Shown here in pieces: positions 7,388-15,541 of a stretch of 36,677 nucleotides of DNA. Below the pieces are notes generated by a model. The model did no database searches and was not told the origin of the DNA. It worked only from the letters and a program-made list of their open reading frames with translations. The stretch lies in contig CAIYRG010000466.1 of NCBI GenBank assembly GCA_903928515.1, positions 1-36,677 of the forward strand. The letters are read 5' to 3'. This stretch comes from an uncultured Alphaproteobacteria bacterium (lineage in GTDB: Bacteria > Pseudomonadota > Alphaproteobacteria > Micropepsales > Micropepsaceae). The position numbers were made by a program, and so were the translations under genes. Position 1 is the first letter of the stretch; the number at the start of each line of letters is the position of its first letter.

Positions 7388-7981
7388 TTACGTGCCTTTT
7401 GGGGAAACCGGAGGCGGCGGGACACCCGGCGGCGATGCGGAGGGCTGCGCTCCCAAATGGTTCAACACGTCTTTGGCCTCGATGGCGGAAGGGTCGTTCG
7501 CGGCTTGGGCGGCGTTGAACATCACGATTTCGGCATAGGCCGTGTAGCGCGTGGTCGGGAACGAGTCGCCGAAACCTTGAGGGCCATCCCAGCCCGACCA
7601 ATACCAGGGACCCGAGCGCGAACCGTGTCGCCAGCCACCCCAGCGATCATAAGGACCAAAGCCGGTGTCACTCGGGTCATAAGAATTTTTCGCTTCGGTA
7701 TCGCGATCCTCGAAACGGAAATGCGTAAAGCCGGCCTGCTGCGTGACTTCGGCCGCACGGCGCAGAAGATAATCCTCAACATCGTTACGATGCGTCGAAA
7801 TCCCCCCGGAGAAGGTGATGCGATAGCGGTTTTGCGCGAGTTGCTTATCGCTAAATCCGACGCCGCCTTCCACTTCTTGCGGATGATATGGCGGCACGGT
7901 CTGACACGCGGCGAGCACGAGACCTGCGATCACCACGCAACCGGCAGTTCGCATCTTGCGCGCGAAGATATTCGCAAACAT
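7388..7981 (-). CDS. CC0125/CC1285-family lipoprotein
   Basis: A 197-aa predicted outer-membrane or periplasmic lipoprotein. The signal peptide ends in the lipobox LAAC with lipidated Cys26. The body contains YRITFSGGISTHRNDVEDYL then LRRAAEVTQQAGFTHFRF, the pattern of the CC0125/CC1285 lipoprotein family of Caulobacter and relatives, whose function is not known. A Gly/Trp/Tyr-rich middle (GFGPYDRWGGWRHGSRSG) and a Pro-rich end follow. The ATG at 7981 has GGGAGAGAG upstream; an internal ATG nine codons later is a weaker choice. It shares a 145-bp divergent promoter region with the TetR efflux operon and lies 113 bp ahead of the IalB-like gene on the same strand. Confidence 0.75.
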   Translation of the reverse strand: MFANIFARKMRTAGCVVIAGLVLAACQTVPPYHPQEVEGGVGFSDKQLAQNRYRITFSGGISTHRNDVEDYLLRRAAEVTQQAGFTHFRFEDRDTEAKNSYDPSDTGFGPYDRWGGWRHGSRSGPWYWSGWDGPQGFGDSFPTTRYTAYAEIVMFNAAQAANDPSAIEAKDVLNHLGAQPSASPPGVPPPPVSPKGT

Positions 7982-8090
7982 CGCTCTCTCCCTTTGGGTG
8001 AGCATCTTACCGTTCTGCCTCACAGCTGAAAAATTGTGATTGCGTAATTTGGGCTTGGGCCGGGGCATTGCGCGCGCAGGCTGCGCACAA

Positions 8091-8110
8091 TATAACTGAC
8101 CCTTCAGTCA
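8091..8110. promoter_or_regulatory. Candidate TetR operator overlapping a -10 hexamer
   Basis: ACTGA-CCCT-TCAGT (8095-8108) is a perfect inverted repeat, overlapped by TATAAC (8091-8096), which could be the -10 of the operon starting at 8126. ACTGA/TCAGT arms are common in operators of TetR regulators that sit before HlyD/ABC efflux genes. Position and symmetry favour autorepression by the downstream TetR protein; binding is inferred. Confidence 0.6.
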
Positions 8111-8125
8111 TTAAGAAAAATCGCC

Positions 8126-8851
8126 ATGGCCAAGCCCGCATCACCTTCGCGTTCAAGCTCCGCAATTGCCAAGCGGCCGCTTGCGCGTGCGCCCACGCGC
8201 GAACGCGGGGCCAACCCGACATCGTTGCGCTGGCAGAGGCGCAAGGACGCAAGGCCGGAAGAGATTCTCACCGCAGCACTCGGCATCTTCGCGGAAAAGG
8301 GCTTCGCCGCGACACGGATGGACGATATCGCCGCGCGCGCAGGCGTGACCAAGGGCACGATCTATCTCTATTTCAAAAGCAAGGATGCGGTGTTCGAGGC
8401 GCTGTTGCAGCAAACGCTGGTCGCCAAGCTCACCGGCATCGGCGAAATGATCCGCGCGCATAACGGTTCATCGGCCGCTTTGCTGACGCTGATCCTGTGC
8501 AGCATCGGGCAATTCCTCGCCACCAGCGAGTTGGCAGTGCTGCCGAAAATCGTCATCGCAGAAGCGGGGAACTTTCCCGAACTGGCGCGCTTTTATCGCC
8601 ACCAAGTGATCGAACGCGGATTGGCGCTGCTGGGCGGCGTCATTGAGAAAGGCATCGCACGTGGCGAGTTCAAGCCGATGCCGGTGGTCCACGCAGTGCG
8701 GCTGTGCGTGGCGCCCTTGTTGCTATCGATGATCTGGCGCAGCGTGTTCGAGCGCTTCGATTCCACGCCTTACGACTATTCCGGCCTCATCGATTTTCAT
8801 TTGCAAACATTGCTCACGGGATTTGCTCCGCTTCAGGAGAGCGCGCGATGA
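8126..8851 (+). CDS. TetR/AcrR-family transcriptional regulator
   Basis: A 241-aa one-component repressor. After a basic, low-complexity N-terminal tail of about 40 residues comes the TetR DNA-binding helix-turn-helix: EEILTAALGIFAEKGFAATR, then MDDIAARAGVTKGTIYLYFK, then SKDAVFEALL (about 45-95). The rest is an all-helical ligand-binding and dimerisation domain. It is the first gene of an operon whose next three genes form an ABC efflux system; its TGA overlaps the ATG of the HlyD gene (ATGA, 8848-8851). The organisation recalls E. coli cecR-ybhGFSR, though with one permease. Start ATG 8126 lacks a strong ribosome site; a start nearer the HTH cannot be excluded. Ligand unknown. Confidence 0.9.
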   Translation: MAKPASPSRSSSAIAKRPLARAPTRERGANPTSLRWQRRKDARPEEILTAALGIFAEKGFAATRMDDIAARAGVTKGTIYLYFKSKDAVFEALLQQTLVAKLTGIGEMIRAHNGSSAALLTLILCSIGQFLATSELAVLPKIVIAEAGNFPELARFYRHQVIERGLALLGGVIEKGIARGEFKPMPVVHAVRLCVAPLLLSMIWRSVFERFDSTPYDYSGLIDFHLQTLLTGFAPLQESAR

Positions 8852-9702
8852 CATCTTTCAAAATCACCGCAGCGATTGCTCTGATCTGCGCACCGCTTCT
8901 CACCGGCTGCAACAAGGACACCAACGAAGGCTGGCTTGGTTATATCGAGGGTGAAGATGCGCTGATCGCACCGCCGCAACCGGGCTGGGTGACGAGCCTT
9001 GACGTGACGCGCGGCCAGGCCGTACAGCCCGGCGATCTTCTGTTCACGCTCGACAATGTGCGCGAGGAAGCCGCACGCGACAACGCGAAGGCGGCCGTGA
9101 CCACCGCGCAAGCCACATCTAAGCAGACGCAAGCCGACGTACAGCAGAACACAAAGGCGCTGGAGCGCCAGCAAGGCCTGGTGAAAATCGGCGGCACGCC
9201 ACAGCAGGCCGTCGAACAGGCGCAGGATGCGGCGGCCTCGGCGCACGCGCGACTGGAGCAAAATCACTCCCAGGAAGATTCCGCCAAGGCGCAGCTCGCC
9301 AGTGCGGAGTTCAATCTTTCCGAACGCGAAGTGCGGTCGAAAGTGGCGGGCCGCGTGGAAGACACCTATTTCCGCGCCGGTGAATACGCCAATGCCGGCG
9401 CGCCCGTGGTTTCCATTCTGCCGCCCGAGAACGTCTATGTGCGTTTCTTCGTGCCCGAGGCCGCACTCAGTGGGCTGTCGCAGGGGAGCCGCGTGCATGT
9501 CGGTTGCGATGGCTGTCCGCCCGATCTCACCGCCACGATCGCCTTCATCGCGCAGAATTCGGAGTTCACCCCGCCCATCATCTACAGCGTGCAGAACCGC
9601 TCGCGCCTCGTCTTCAAGGTGGAAGCGCATATCGACAACGCAGCCTATCGCGACAAACTGCGCCCCGGCCTTCCTGTTGACGTGCATATCGCCGCGCAGT
9701 GA
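8848..9702 (+). CDS. HlyD-family periplasmic adaptor lipoprotein of an ABC efflux system
   Basis: A 284-aa membrane-fusion protein linking an inner-membrane exporter to the envelope. The signal peptide ends in lipobox LLTGC (Cys21). Then come the first lipoyl half (GWVTSLDVTRGQAVQPGDLL), a long alpha-hairpin coiled coil rich in Ala, Gln and Glu (about 75-160), the second lipoyl half (SKVAGRVEDTYFRAGEYANA), and a beta-barrel ending RPGLPVDVHI. It resembles YbhG/YhiI. The ATG at 8848 overlaps the TetR stop by 4 bases with AGGAGA upstream, and its own TGA overlaps the next ATG by one base, so the operon is translationally coupled. Confidence 0.9.
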   Translation: MTSFKITAAIALICAPLLTGCNKDTNEGWLGYIEGEDALIAPPQPGWVTSLDVTRGQAVQPGDLLFTLDNVREEAARDNAKAAVTTAQATSKQTQADVQQNTKALERQQGLVKIGGTPQQAVEQAQDAAASAHARLEQNHSQEDSAKAQLASAEFNLSEREVRSKVAGRVEDTYFRAGEYANAGAPVVSILPPENVYVRFFVPEAALSGLSQGSRVHVGCDGCPPDLTATIAFIAQNSEFTPPIIYSVQNRSRLVFKVEAHIDNAAYRDKLRPGLPVDVHIAAQ

Positions 9703-10619
9703 TGAGCACGCCACTCGCCATCGACGTGCACGGGCTGACCAAACGCTTCGGCAAGAACATCGCCGTGAACGGCATCGATATCCAAGTGCCCGAAGGACAA
9801 GTGTGGGGTTTTGTGGGGCCCAACGGCAGCGGCAAGACGACGACCATCCGCATGTTGTGCGGCTTGCTAAAGCCCGACGCGGGCACGGGCCAATGTTTGG
9901 GCGTGGACATCAAGCGCGAGACCGAAACGATAAAGCGCCAAGTCGGTTACATGACCCAGAGATTTAGCTTCTGGGACGATCTTACCGTGCGCGAGAATCT
10001 GGAATTTACCGCGCGCATGTATGAGATGCCGGATGTGCAGGCCACGGTGCGTCAGACGCTGGAGGATTTTCAGCTCACCAAACGCGCCGACCAATTGGCG
10101 GCGCAACTCTCAGGCGGTTGGAAGCAGCGTTTGGCGCTCGCCGCGTGCATGCTGCACAAGCCGAAGCTGCTTCTGTTGGATGAACCGACGGCGGGCGTCG
10201 ATCCGCAGGCCCGGCGCGATTTCTGGGAAGAGATTCATCGGCTGTCGTTGAAGGGCCTGACGGTTCTCGTCAGCACGCATTACATGGACGAAGCCGAGCG
10301 CTGCGACCGCATCGTCTATATCTTGCACGGCAATATCGTGGCGCGCGGCACCGTGCCGGAAGTCATCGCGCAGGCCGGGCTTCTCACCTTCGTGGTGAAG
10401 GGCGCGGATGTGCGCCGCTACATCGAGCAACTGTCCGAGGCCGATGGTGTGCTGCATGTCGCGTTCTTCGGCGCACTGCTGCATGTGTCGGGTCGTGACC
10501 GCGCCAAGCTGGAAGCGGCCGTGGCGCCGTTGCGCGGGCAACCGAGCATCAGCGTGGAAGAAGTGCAGACCAGCCTGGAAGACGCCTTCATCGATCTGCA
10601 GAGCGACAAGGTCACATGA
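9702..10619 (+). CDS. ABC transporter ATP-binding protein (YbhF/YhiH-like half)
   Basis: A 305-aa nucleotide-binding subunit. Walker A is GPNGSGKT at 39-46, the Q-loop region is YMTQRFSFWDD, the signature is LSGGWKQRLALAACML, Walker B is LLLLDEPTAGVD, and the H-loop is STHYMDEAERCDR. After the ATPase core a C-terminal extension of about 80 residues (VVKGADVRRYIEQL to TSLEDAFIDLQ) is like that of drug-exporter ATPases. I use the ATG at 9702, which overlaps the HlyD stop as TGATG; a GTG one codon earlier (9699) is possible. It has one ATPase domain, not the fused pair of E. coli YbhF. Its last four bases overlap the permease start. Substrate unknown, probably a drug or lipid-like compound. Confidence 0.92.
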   Translation: MSTPLAIDVHGLTKRFGKNIAVNGIDIQVPEGQVWGFVGPNGSGKTTTIRMLCGLLKPDAGTGQCLGVDIKRETETIKRQVGYMTQRFSFWDDLTVRENLEFTARMYEMPDVQATVRQTLEDFQLTKRADQLAAQLSGGWKQRLALAACMLHKPKLLLLDEPTAGVDPQARRDFWEEIHRLSLKGLTVLVSTHYMDEAERCDRIVYILHGNIVARGTVPEVIAQAGLLTFVVKGADVRRYIEQLSEADGVLHVAFFGALLHVSGRDRAKLEAAVAPLRGQPSISVEEVQTSLEDAFIDLQSDKVT

Positions 10620-11746
10620 GCGCGTTCTCGGCCCGCCGCTTCGCTGCCATTCTGCTCAAAGAGTTCACGCAAATGCGGCGCGATCGCGCCACATTCGCGA
10701 TGATGCTCGGCGTGCCGATCATGCAGCTGTTTCTGTTCGGCTTCGCCATCAACAACGATCCCAAGCGCCTGCCGACTTCAGTGGTGATGGCAGACCAAGG
10801 CCCCTATGGCCGCGCCGTGGTGGCCGCGCTCTACAATTCCGATTATTTCGAGATCGTCGGGCAAGCGCACTCGCCGGCGGAAGCCGAACGCTGGCTGGAT
10901 GAAGGCTCGGTCGCGTTCTCGGTGGAAATTCCCGCCGACTTCACGCGCGATCTGGTGCGCGGCCAGCAACCGCAAATTCTCATCCAGGCCGATGCCAGCG
11001 ATCCCACGGCGGCCGCCAACGCACTCGCCGCCGCGTCGCAATTGGCGGCCACCGCGTTGAAGGACGATCTTGTTGGGCCGCTGGCGGGGCGCGCGCAAAC
11101 CTCGCCCTTCGATATCGTGGTGCAGCGCCGCTACAATCCCGAAGGCATCACCCAATACAACATCGTGCCGGGGCTTCTCGGCGTGATGCTGACCATGACG
11201 ATGGTGGCCATCGCCGCGATGGCGATGACGCGCGAGCGCGAACGCGGCACGCTGGAAAATCTCCTCGCCATGCCCGCAAGCCCGTTCGAAGTGATGATGG
11301 GCAAGATCGTGCCCTTCATCGTGATCGGTTATGTGCAGGTGAGCATCGTGCTGTTGGCGGCGCATTACGTTTACAAAGTGCCGATGCTGGGCTCGATTGG
11401 GTTGTTGCTGGGTGCGGTGGGATTGTTCGTCGCCGCGTTGCTGGCGGTGGGCTTCACCTTCTCCACCTTCGCCAAGAGCCAGCTTCAGGCGATGCAAATG
11501 TCGATGTTCTTTCTGCTGCCGTCGATATTGCTGTCGGGCTTTGCCTTCCCGTTTCGTGGCATGCCGGATTGGGCGCAATATATCGGCGACATTTTCCCCG
11601 CCACATATTTCCTGCGCATCGTGCGCGGCATTCTGCTCAAGGGTAATGGCTTCGACCAGATCTGGCCGTCGCTATGGCCCTTGCTGATCTTCACCGCCGT
11701 GTCGGTGACCGCCGCGATGCTGCGCTATCAGCGGACGCTGGATTAA
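10616..11746 (+). CDS. ABC-2 type transporter permease (YbhS/YhhJ-like)
   Basis: A 376-aa inner-membrane permease with ABC-2 architecture: an N-terminal helix (about 25-45, MMLGVPIMQLFLFGFAINND), a large periplasmic domain of about 130 residues, then five more helices starting with YNIVPGLLGVMLTMTMVAIA and including the coupling segment RERERGTLENLLAMPASPFE. The ATGA overlap with the ATPase gene shows tight coupling. Only one permease is present, so the channel is presumably a homodimer. It ends the operon: its stop overlaps by 4 bases the end of the opposite-strand frame at 11743. Confidence 0.92.
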   Translation: MSAFSARRFAAILLKEFTQMRRDRATFAMMLGVPIMQLFLFGFAINNDPKRLPTSVVMADQGPYGRAVVAALYNSDYFEIVGQAHSPAEAERWLDEGSVAFSVEIPADFTRDLVRGQQPQILIQADASDPTAAANALAAASQLAATALKDDLVGPLAGRAQTSPFDIVVQRRYNPEGITQYNIVPGLLGVMLTMTMVAIAAMAMTRERERGTLENLLAMPASPFEVMMGKIVPFIVIGYVQVSIVLLAAHYVYKVPMLGSIGLLLGAVGLFVAALLAVGFTFSTFAKSQLQAMQMSMFFLLPSILLSGFAFPFRGMPDWAQYIGDIFPATYFLRIVRGILLKGNGFDQIWPSLWPLLIFTAVSVTAAMLRYQRTLD

Positions 11747-11837
11747 GGCTTCACTATCCCAGATCGGTATACCGGCAATCGCTCTAACCATGTCGGGTTG
11801 GCCCTTTGCCGAAGATATTTTATATCGGGGTTTTCAG

Positions 11838-12107
11838 TCAGAAATTCGTGAAGCTGTCCGGGGTGAACGTTCCAATCACCGTCAAATCGTCCACCTTTAA
11901 TCGTGACTTGTAAATCGCTTTGGCGCGACGTCGCGTCCCTTTCTCCGCGCGCGGTTGATACTCGATCCGTACCGAATGTCCCGCGATCGTTTCGGAAATA
12001 GTTCTCTCTATACGGCGAAGCAGAAAAGATTTCGGGGCAATACCTTCGAACGTGGCTGCCAAAGGTGCCCACACCCAATTCAATTCCGGTGGAAGATTGT
12101 GCGGCAT
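11838..12107 (-). CDS. Unrecognised small protein, possibly the front part of a frameshifted gene
   Basis: I do not recognise this 89-aa product. It begins MPHNLPPELNWVWAPLAATF and is rich in basic residues (RAEKGTRRRAKAIYKS). Its ATG lies 12 bp after the GNAT stop on the same strand, with no clear ribosome site. At about 11880-11910 a second minus-strand frame takes over without a stop until 11743 and also reads like protein (VHPGQLHEFLTENPDIKYLR, then LERLPVYRSGIVKP). Either the 89-aa frame is the gene, or one base has been gained or lost and the true product is about 120 aa ending at 11743. The stretch is AT-richer than its neighbours, which hints at acquired DNA. Coding status is uncertain. 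Confidence 0.4.
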   Translation of the reverse strand: MPHNLPPELNWVWAPLAATFEGIAPKSFLLRRIERTISETIAGHSVRIEYQPRAEKGTRRRAKAIYKSRLKVDDLTVIGTFTPDSFTNF

Positions 12108-12119
12108 AATTATTTTGAG

Positions 12120-12548
12120 TTAAGGCGCCATTTCGAGGAACACGCTGCCGAGTGACGGCTCGTAGCCGCTGAACGGCGGACATTCCTTAAATTTGTTTTT
12201 GGCCAAAAGATGCAGCGCACCTTCATTGCCCTGGCCTGTTTCCACCCGCAGCCAACGCATGCCGAAGCGCCGCGACGTTTCGATGATCTTCGCCATCATC
12301 TGCTGACCGATGCCTTGGCGGCGTGCATCGGGGGTCACGTAGAAATTCTGAATCTCCGCTTCGCGGTCGCCGCCCATCAAAATCGCCGCGCATGCCACGA
12401 TCTGTTTGCCATTGCGCGCAACCAGCACAACGTTGTCGGACGAAGAAAGCGCCGCGAAGCCTGCGGGGTGACCGACATAGGGTTCGGCCTCTTCGAGCAG
12501 TGCACGCACATCATCTTGTGTTGCAGACTCTTCCGTGATCCTCGCCAT
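12120..12548 (-). CDS. GNAT-family N-acetyltransferase
   Basis: A 142-aa acetyl-CoA-dependent acyltransferase of the GNAT fold. The acetyl-CoA-binding motif A is visible as AEIQNFYVTPDARRQGIGQQ (about 65-84), with the pyrophosphate loop RQGIGQ; motif B follows as WLRVETGQGNEGALHLLAKN and the end is FSGYEPSLGSVFLEM. Domain length is complete. The ATG at 12548 has GGGGAA just upstream. Substrate cannot be deduced; such stand-alone GNATs modify small amines, antibiotics or protein N-termini. The only same-strand neighbour is the unrecognised gene downstream, 12 bp away. Confidence 0.88.
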   Translation of the reverse strand: MARITEESATQDDVRALLEEAEPYVGHPAGFAALSSSDNVVLVARNGKQIVACAAILMGGDREAEIQNFYVTPDARRQGIGQQMMAKIIETSRRFGMRWLRVETGQGNEGALHLLAKNKFKECPPFSGYEPSLGSVFLEMAP

Positions 12549-12583
12549 GTTCCCCGCCTATGAATTGTTCCGTTTACGAATTG

Positions 12584-12597
12584 ATTCAAAGTTTAAG
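12584..12597. other. Near-identical 14-mer, copy 1 (upstream of the CHAP gene)
   Basis: ATTCAAAGTTTAAG, 79 bp before the CHAP-gene start. It matches 13 of 14 bases with ATTCAACGTTTAAG at 13336-13349 upstream of kup, in the same orientation. It may be a shared promoter or regulator element; no known consensus is firmly matched. Confidence 0.3.
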
Positions 12598-12675
12598 AAA
12601 AATGCCCCGCCGTTTTCAAATCCGTTTTGAAACATCGTGATTTACAAGCATAGTTACGTTGAGGGGATATTCCGC

Positions 12676-13251
12676 GTGCGCTTAGTTATCAGAGTAACCG
12701 TATTGGCCTTGGGGGCGATGGCGCTTTGTGCGTGTGCCGGAAATCCGTCAAACGTTAACGCCCTCGCCGTTTACGCGCCGGCCCATGCGCCATTCGTTAA
12801 CGCCGACGATATTCCGCAGCTTGTGCGGTTGGAACAGCCGAAATCCTGCGCGCTCTATGCGCGGGAACGTTCCGGCATCGACATCCATGGCGATGCCGAC
12901 GATTGGTGGGACAAGTCCGCAGGCCACTTCGCCCAGGAAAACCGGCCGAACGTGGGCGCCGTGATGGTGCTGTTCGGCTATGCCGGCGAGAAACGCGCCC
13001 ATCTCGCCGTGGTCAGCAAAGTCGTCTCCTCGCGCGAAATCCGCGTCGATCACGCCAACTGGCTGGAGGACGGCAACCTCTATTTGAACTCGCCGGTGGT
13101 GGACGTGAGTCTCAACAACGATTGGAGCGAGGTGAAGGTGTGGAACACCCGCGACGGTCATATGGGCGGCAACGGCTACGCGGTGAAGGGCTTCATCGCC
13201 CCCTATGGCCCGGCCCTGGCGGCCAATTCCATCCCCGCCGCCGCCCACTGA
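12676..13251 (+). CDS. CHAP-domain (NlpC/P60-like) amidase lipoprotein
   Basis: Predicted exported cysteine peptidase or amidase, 191 aa, likely acting on peptidoglycan peptides. I start at GTG 12676 because GAGGGG lies about 9 bases upstream; an earlier in-frame GTG at 12637 adds 13 residues. The signal sequence ends in a lipobox-like LCAC (Cys20). The catalytic set of the CHAP fold is visible: Cys58 (PKSCALYARERSG), His109 (KRAHLAVVSKVVS) and Asn128 (RVDHANWLE), with DWWDKS between. Related secreted CHAP proteins are common in alphaproteobacteria. It is monocistronic: GNAT is divergent and kup is 240 bp downstream. Substrate not determined. Confidence 0.82.
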   Translation: MRLVIRVTVLALGAMALCACAGNPSNVNALAVYAPAHAPFVNADDIPQLVRLEQPKSCALYARERSGIDIHGDADDWWDKSAGHFAQENRPNVGAVMVLFGYAGEKRAHLAVVSKVVSSREIRVDHANWLEDGNLYLNSPVVDVSLNNDWSEVKVWNTRDGHMGGNGYAVKGFIAPYGPALAANSIPAAAH

Positions 13252-13335
13252 CGGAGGCCGATTCGGCCCTTAAAGCCCCCTCGGCGCTATCGGTTGTGCC
13301 CGGAAATCCCGGAAATTTCGGGGATTGTGAAATAA

Positions 13336-13349
13336 ATTCAACGTTTAAG
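13336..13349. other. Near-identical 14-mer, copy 2 (upstream of kup)
   Basis: ATTCAACGTTTAAG, one base different from the copy at 12584-12597, located 144 bp before the kup start in the CHAP-kup gap. The flanks do not align, so the match is limited to this core. Confidence 0.3.
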
Positions 13350-13408
13350 CAGAATTTGCGTCACCCCCTAGAGACCGGCGAGGCTTAAGTCTATTTTCCG
13401 CCGCCTTC

Positions 13409-13427
13409 GGGGCATCCGCCCCTTTTT
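13409..13427 (+). terminator. Short hairpin with T-run in the CHAP-kup gap
   Basis: GGGGC-ATCC-GCCCC (13409-13422) followed by five T (13423-13427). It is 158 bp after the CHAP stop and 67 bp before kup, so it may end the CHAP transcript or attenuate the kup leader. The stem is only 5 bp. Confidence 0.5.
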
Positions 13428-13493
13428 AGGATTCGCCGTGCGCCAAGCACCGCAGCGACGCAAACAACCGATAAGCGTTTCTTCGCTTTGGGG

Positions 13494-15476
13494 ATGCATG
13501 ATCCCGCGGACGTATTTCCGGACACAAAATTCGTGAACGATCTCAGTTCTTCCATTGTCGTCCCCGCGCACGATAGCGGGCACGGTGGCGCACATCGCGA
13601 AGGCCTACGTCATCCCAAATGGCAACGGCAGACCGGGCTGACTCTGGGTGCGCTAGGCGTCGTCTATGGCGATATCGGCACCAGCCCGCTCTACACCATG
13701 CGCGAATCCGTGCGCGCAACGGGCGGCGATTTTCCACCGCACCTCGCCATCATGGGCGCGGTGTCGCTGATCTTCTGGTCGCTCACCATAGTCGTGACGC
13801 TCAAGTACATCATCTTCGTTCTGCGCGCCGACAACAAAGGCGAAGGCGGCGTGCTGGCGCTGGCCGCCCTCGCGCATCGCTCACCCGGTCTGTCACGCTC
13901 TATCAAAGGGCTAATCAGCTTCTCCGCCGTGATGGGCTTGGCGCTATTCTTCGGCGACGGTCTGCTGACGCCAGCCATCTCGGTTCTCTCCTCGGTGGAA
14001 GGCTTGACGGTGGAGAACCACCACTTAGCCCCGCTGGTGCTGCCCATCACCCTGCTGATCCTCGTAGGTCTGTTCGTGATTCAAAGCCACGGCACCGCGC
14101 GCATCGGCCGGTTGTTCGGCCCCGTCATGGTGGTTTGGTTCATCACCATCGGCATTCTGGGCCTGCATTCGCTAGTCCAAACGCCGAGCGCGCTGGAAGC
14201 CATGAACCCGTATTACGCGCTCAATCTGTTCGTGCGCGAACCATGGGCGGCATTTGTATCGCTGGGCTCCGTTATCCTGGCCGTCACCGGCGTGGAAGCC
14301 CTCTATGCCGATATGGGCCATTTCGGCAAACGCGCCATCCGCCAAGCCTGGCTCGCCATTTCGCTGCCCTGCCTCACGCTGAATTATCTCGGCCAGGGCG
14401 CGCTTCTACTGCGCGATCCCCATGCCATCGAAAACCCCTTCTTCAATCTCGCGCCCGGCGTTCTGCACTATCCGTTGGTGGCATTGGCCACCGTCGCCAC
14501 CGTGATCGCCAGCCAGGCCGTGATCTCGGGCGTGTTCTCGATCACCAGCCAATCGGTGCAGCTCGGCCAATTGCCGCGCATGGAAATCCGTCACACCTCG
14601 GCCACCGATTACGGCCAGATCTATGTGCCGCGCGCCAACGCCATGATGCTGATTGGCGTTATCGCCATCGTGCTCATCTACAAAAGCTCAGACGCGCTGG
14701 CCGCCGCTTACGGCTTCGCCGTGACCGGCATGATGATGATCACGGGTTGGCTGCTGCTGATCGTCGCCATCAAGCAATGGCATTGGAAGAAGCGCTATTT
14801 GATCCTCGTCTTCGGCGTGATGCTGGTCGTCGACATGACATTCTTCGCGGCGGTATCGTTGAAAATCTTCGAAGGCGCGTGGTTGCCGATCGCGATCGCC
14901 GCTTGCGCCTACTTCATGATGGAAACCTGGCGCATGGGCCGCCGCGCGCTTCTGGAGCGCATCTACGGCCAAGGCCTGTCGATGGATTTGTTCTTGGAGC
15001 GCGCCGACAAGACGCCGATCCGCGTCTCGGGCACCGCCATCTTCTTCACACCGCGCCTCGACGAAGTGCCCGGCGCGTTACTGCACAATCTCAAGCACAA
15101 CCAAGTGCTGCACGAGCGCGTTGTGCTGCTGCAGGTGAATGTCGACGACACGCCCTTCGCCGCGCCGGAACGGCGGATCGACGTCACCAAACTGGGCAAG
15201 GGCTTCTACACGATGACGGTGCATTTCGGCTTCTTCGAAGAGCCCGATGTGCCGCGCGTGCTGGAGCAGGCGCGCGCCCATGGCCTGGCCATCGATCTCG
15301 ACACCACGACGTTCTTCATTCGCCGCGAGACCATCGTGCGCGCCAAGCGCTCGGATTTGAAGCCGTGGCGCGCGTGGTTGTTCATCAAGCTTTCGGGATC
15401 GGCCCTTGAGGCCGCGCAGTTCTTCCGTCTGCCGCCCGGACGCGTGGTCGAACTCGGCACACAGATCGAAATTTAA
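13494..15476 (+). CDS. kup: Kup/HAK/KT-family potassium uptake permease
   Basis: Low-affinity K+/H+ symporter of the inner membrane, 660 aa with the start used. The N-terminal motif GLTLGALGVVYGDIGTSPLY (TM1) is the Kup signature; further helices follow through about residue 480 (for example GLALFFGDGLLTPAISVLSS and AVTGVEALYADMGHFGKRAI), then a cytoplasmic domain of about 180 residues containing RVSGTAIFFTPRLDEVPGAL and VLHERVVLLQVNVDDTPF. The ATG at 13494 has only a weak ribosome site; a TTG two codons earlier (13488) or GTG 13530 are alternatives, and the first 50 or so residues precede the conserved core. The only nearby same-strand partner is the small membrane gene 65 bp downstream. Confidence 0.93.
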   Translation: MHDPADVFPDTKFVNDLSSSIVVPAHDSGHGGAHREGLRHPKWQRQTGLTLGALGVVYGDIGTSPLYTMRESVRATGGDFPPHLAIMGAVSLIFWSLTIVVTLKYIIFVLRADNKGEGGVLALAALAHRSPGLSRSIKGLISFSAVMGLALFFGDGLLTPAISVLSSVEGLTVENHHLAPLVLPITLLILVGLFVIQSHGTARIGRLFGPVMVVWFITIGILGLHSLVQTPSALEAMNPYYALNLFVREPWAAFVSLGSVILAVTGVEALYADMGHFGKRAIRQAWLAISLPCLTLNYLGQGALLLRDPHAIENPFFNLAPGVLHYPLVALATVATVIASQAVISGVFSITSQSVQLGQLPRMEIRHTSATDYGQIYVPRANAMMLIGVIAIVLIYKSSDALAAAYGFAVTGMMMITGWLLLIVAIKQWHWKKRYLILVFGVMLVVDMTFFAAVSLKIFEGAWLPIAIAACAYFMMETWRMGRRALLERIYGQGLSMDLFLERADKTPIRVSGTAIFFTPRLDEVPGALLHNLKHNQVLHERVVLLQVNVDDTPFAAPERRIDVTKLGKGFYTMTVHFGFFEEPDVPRVLEQARAHGLAIDLDTTTFFIRRETIVRAKRSDLKPWRAWLFIKLSGSALEAAQFFRLPPGRVVELGTQIEI

Positions 15477-15541
15477 GCCGGAAGAGTTGGGCGAAAAATC
15501 TGGCGAAGGCCAAGCCCCGCGAACCCCAGACGGGAAGCCCG

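Noticed and set aside
13619-15409. A 596-codon plus-strand frame inside kup
   Set aside because: Shifted shadow of kup with Arg/Ala/His-rich composition and no hydrophobic helices.
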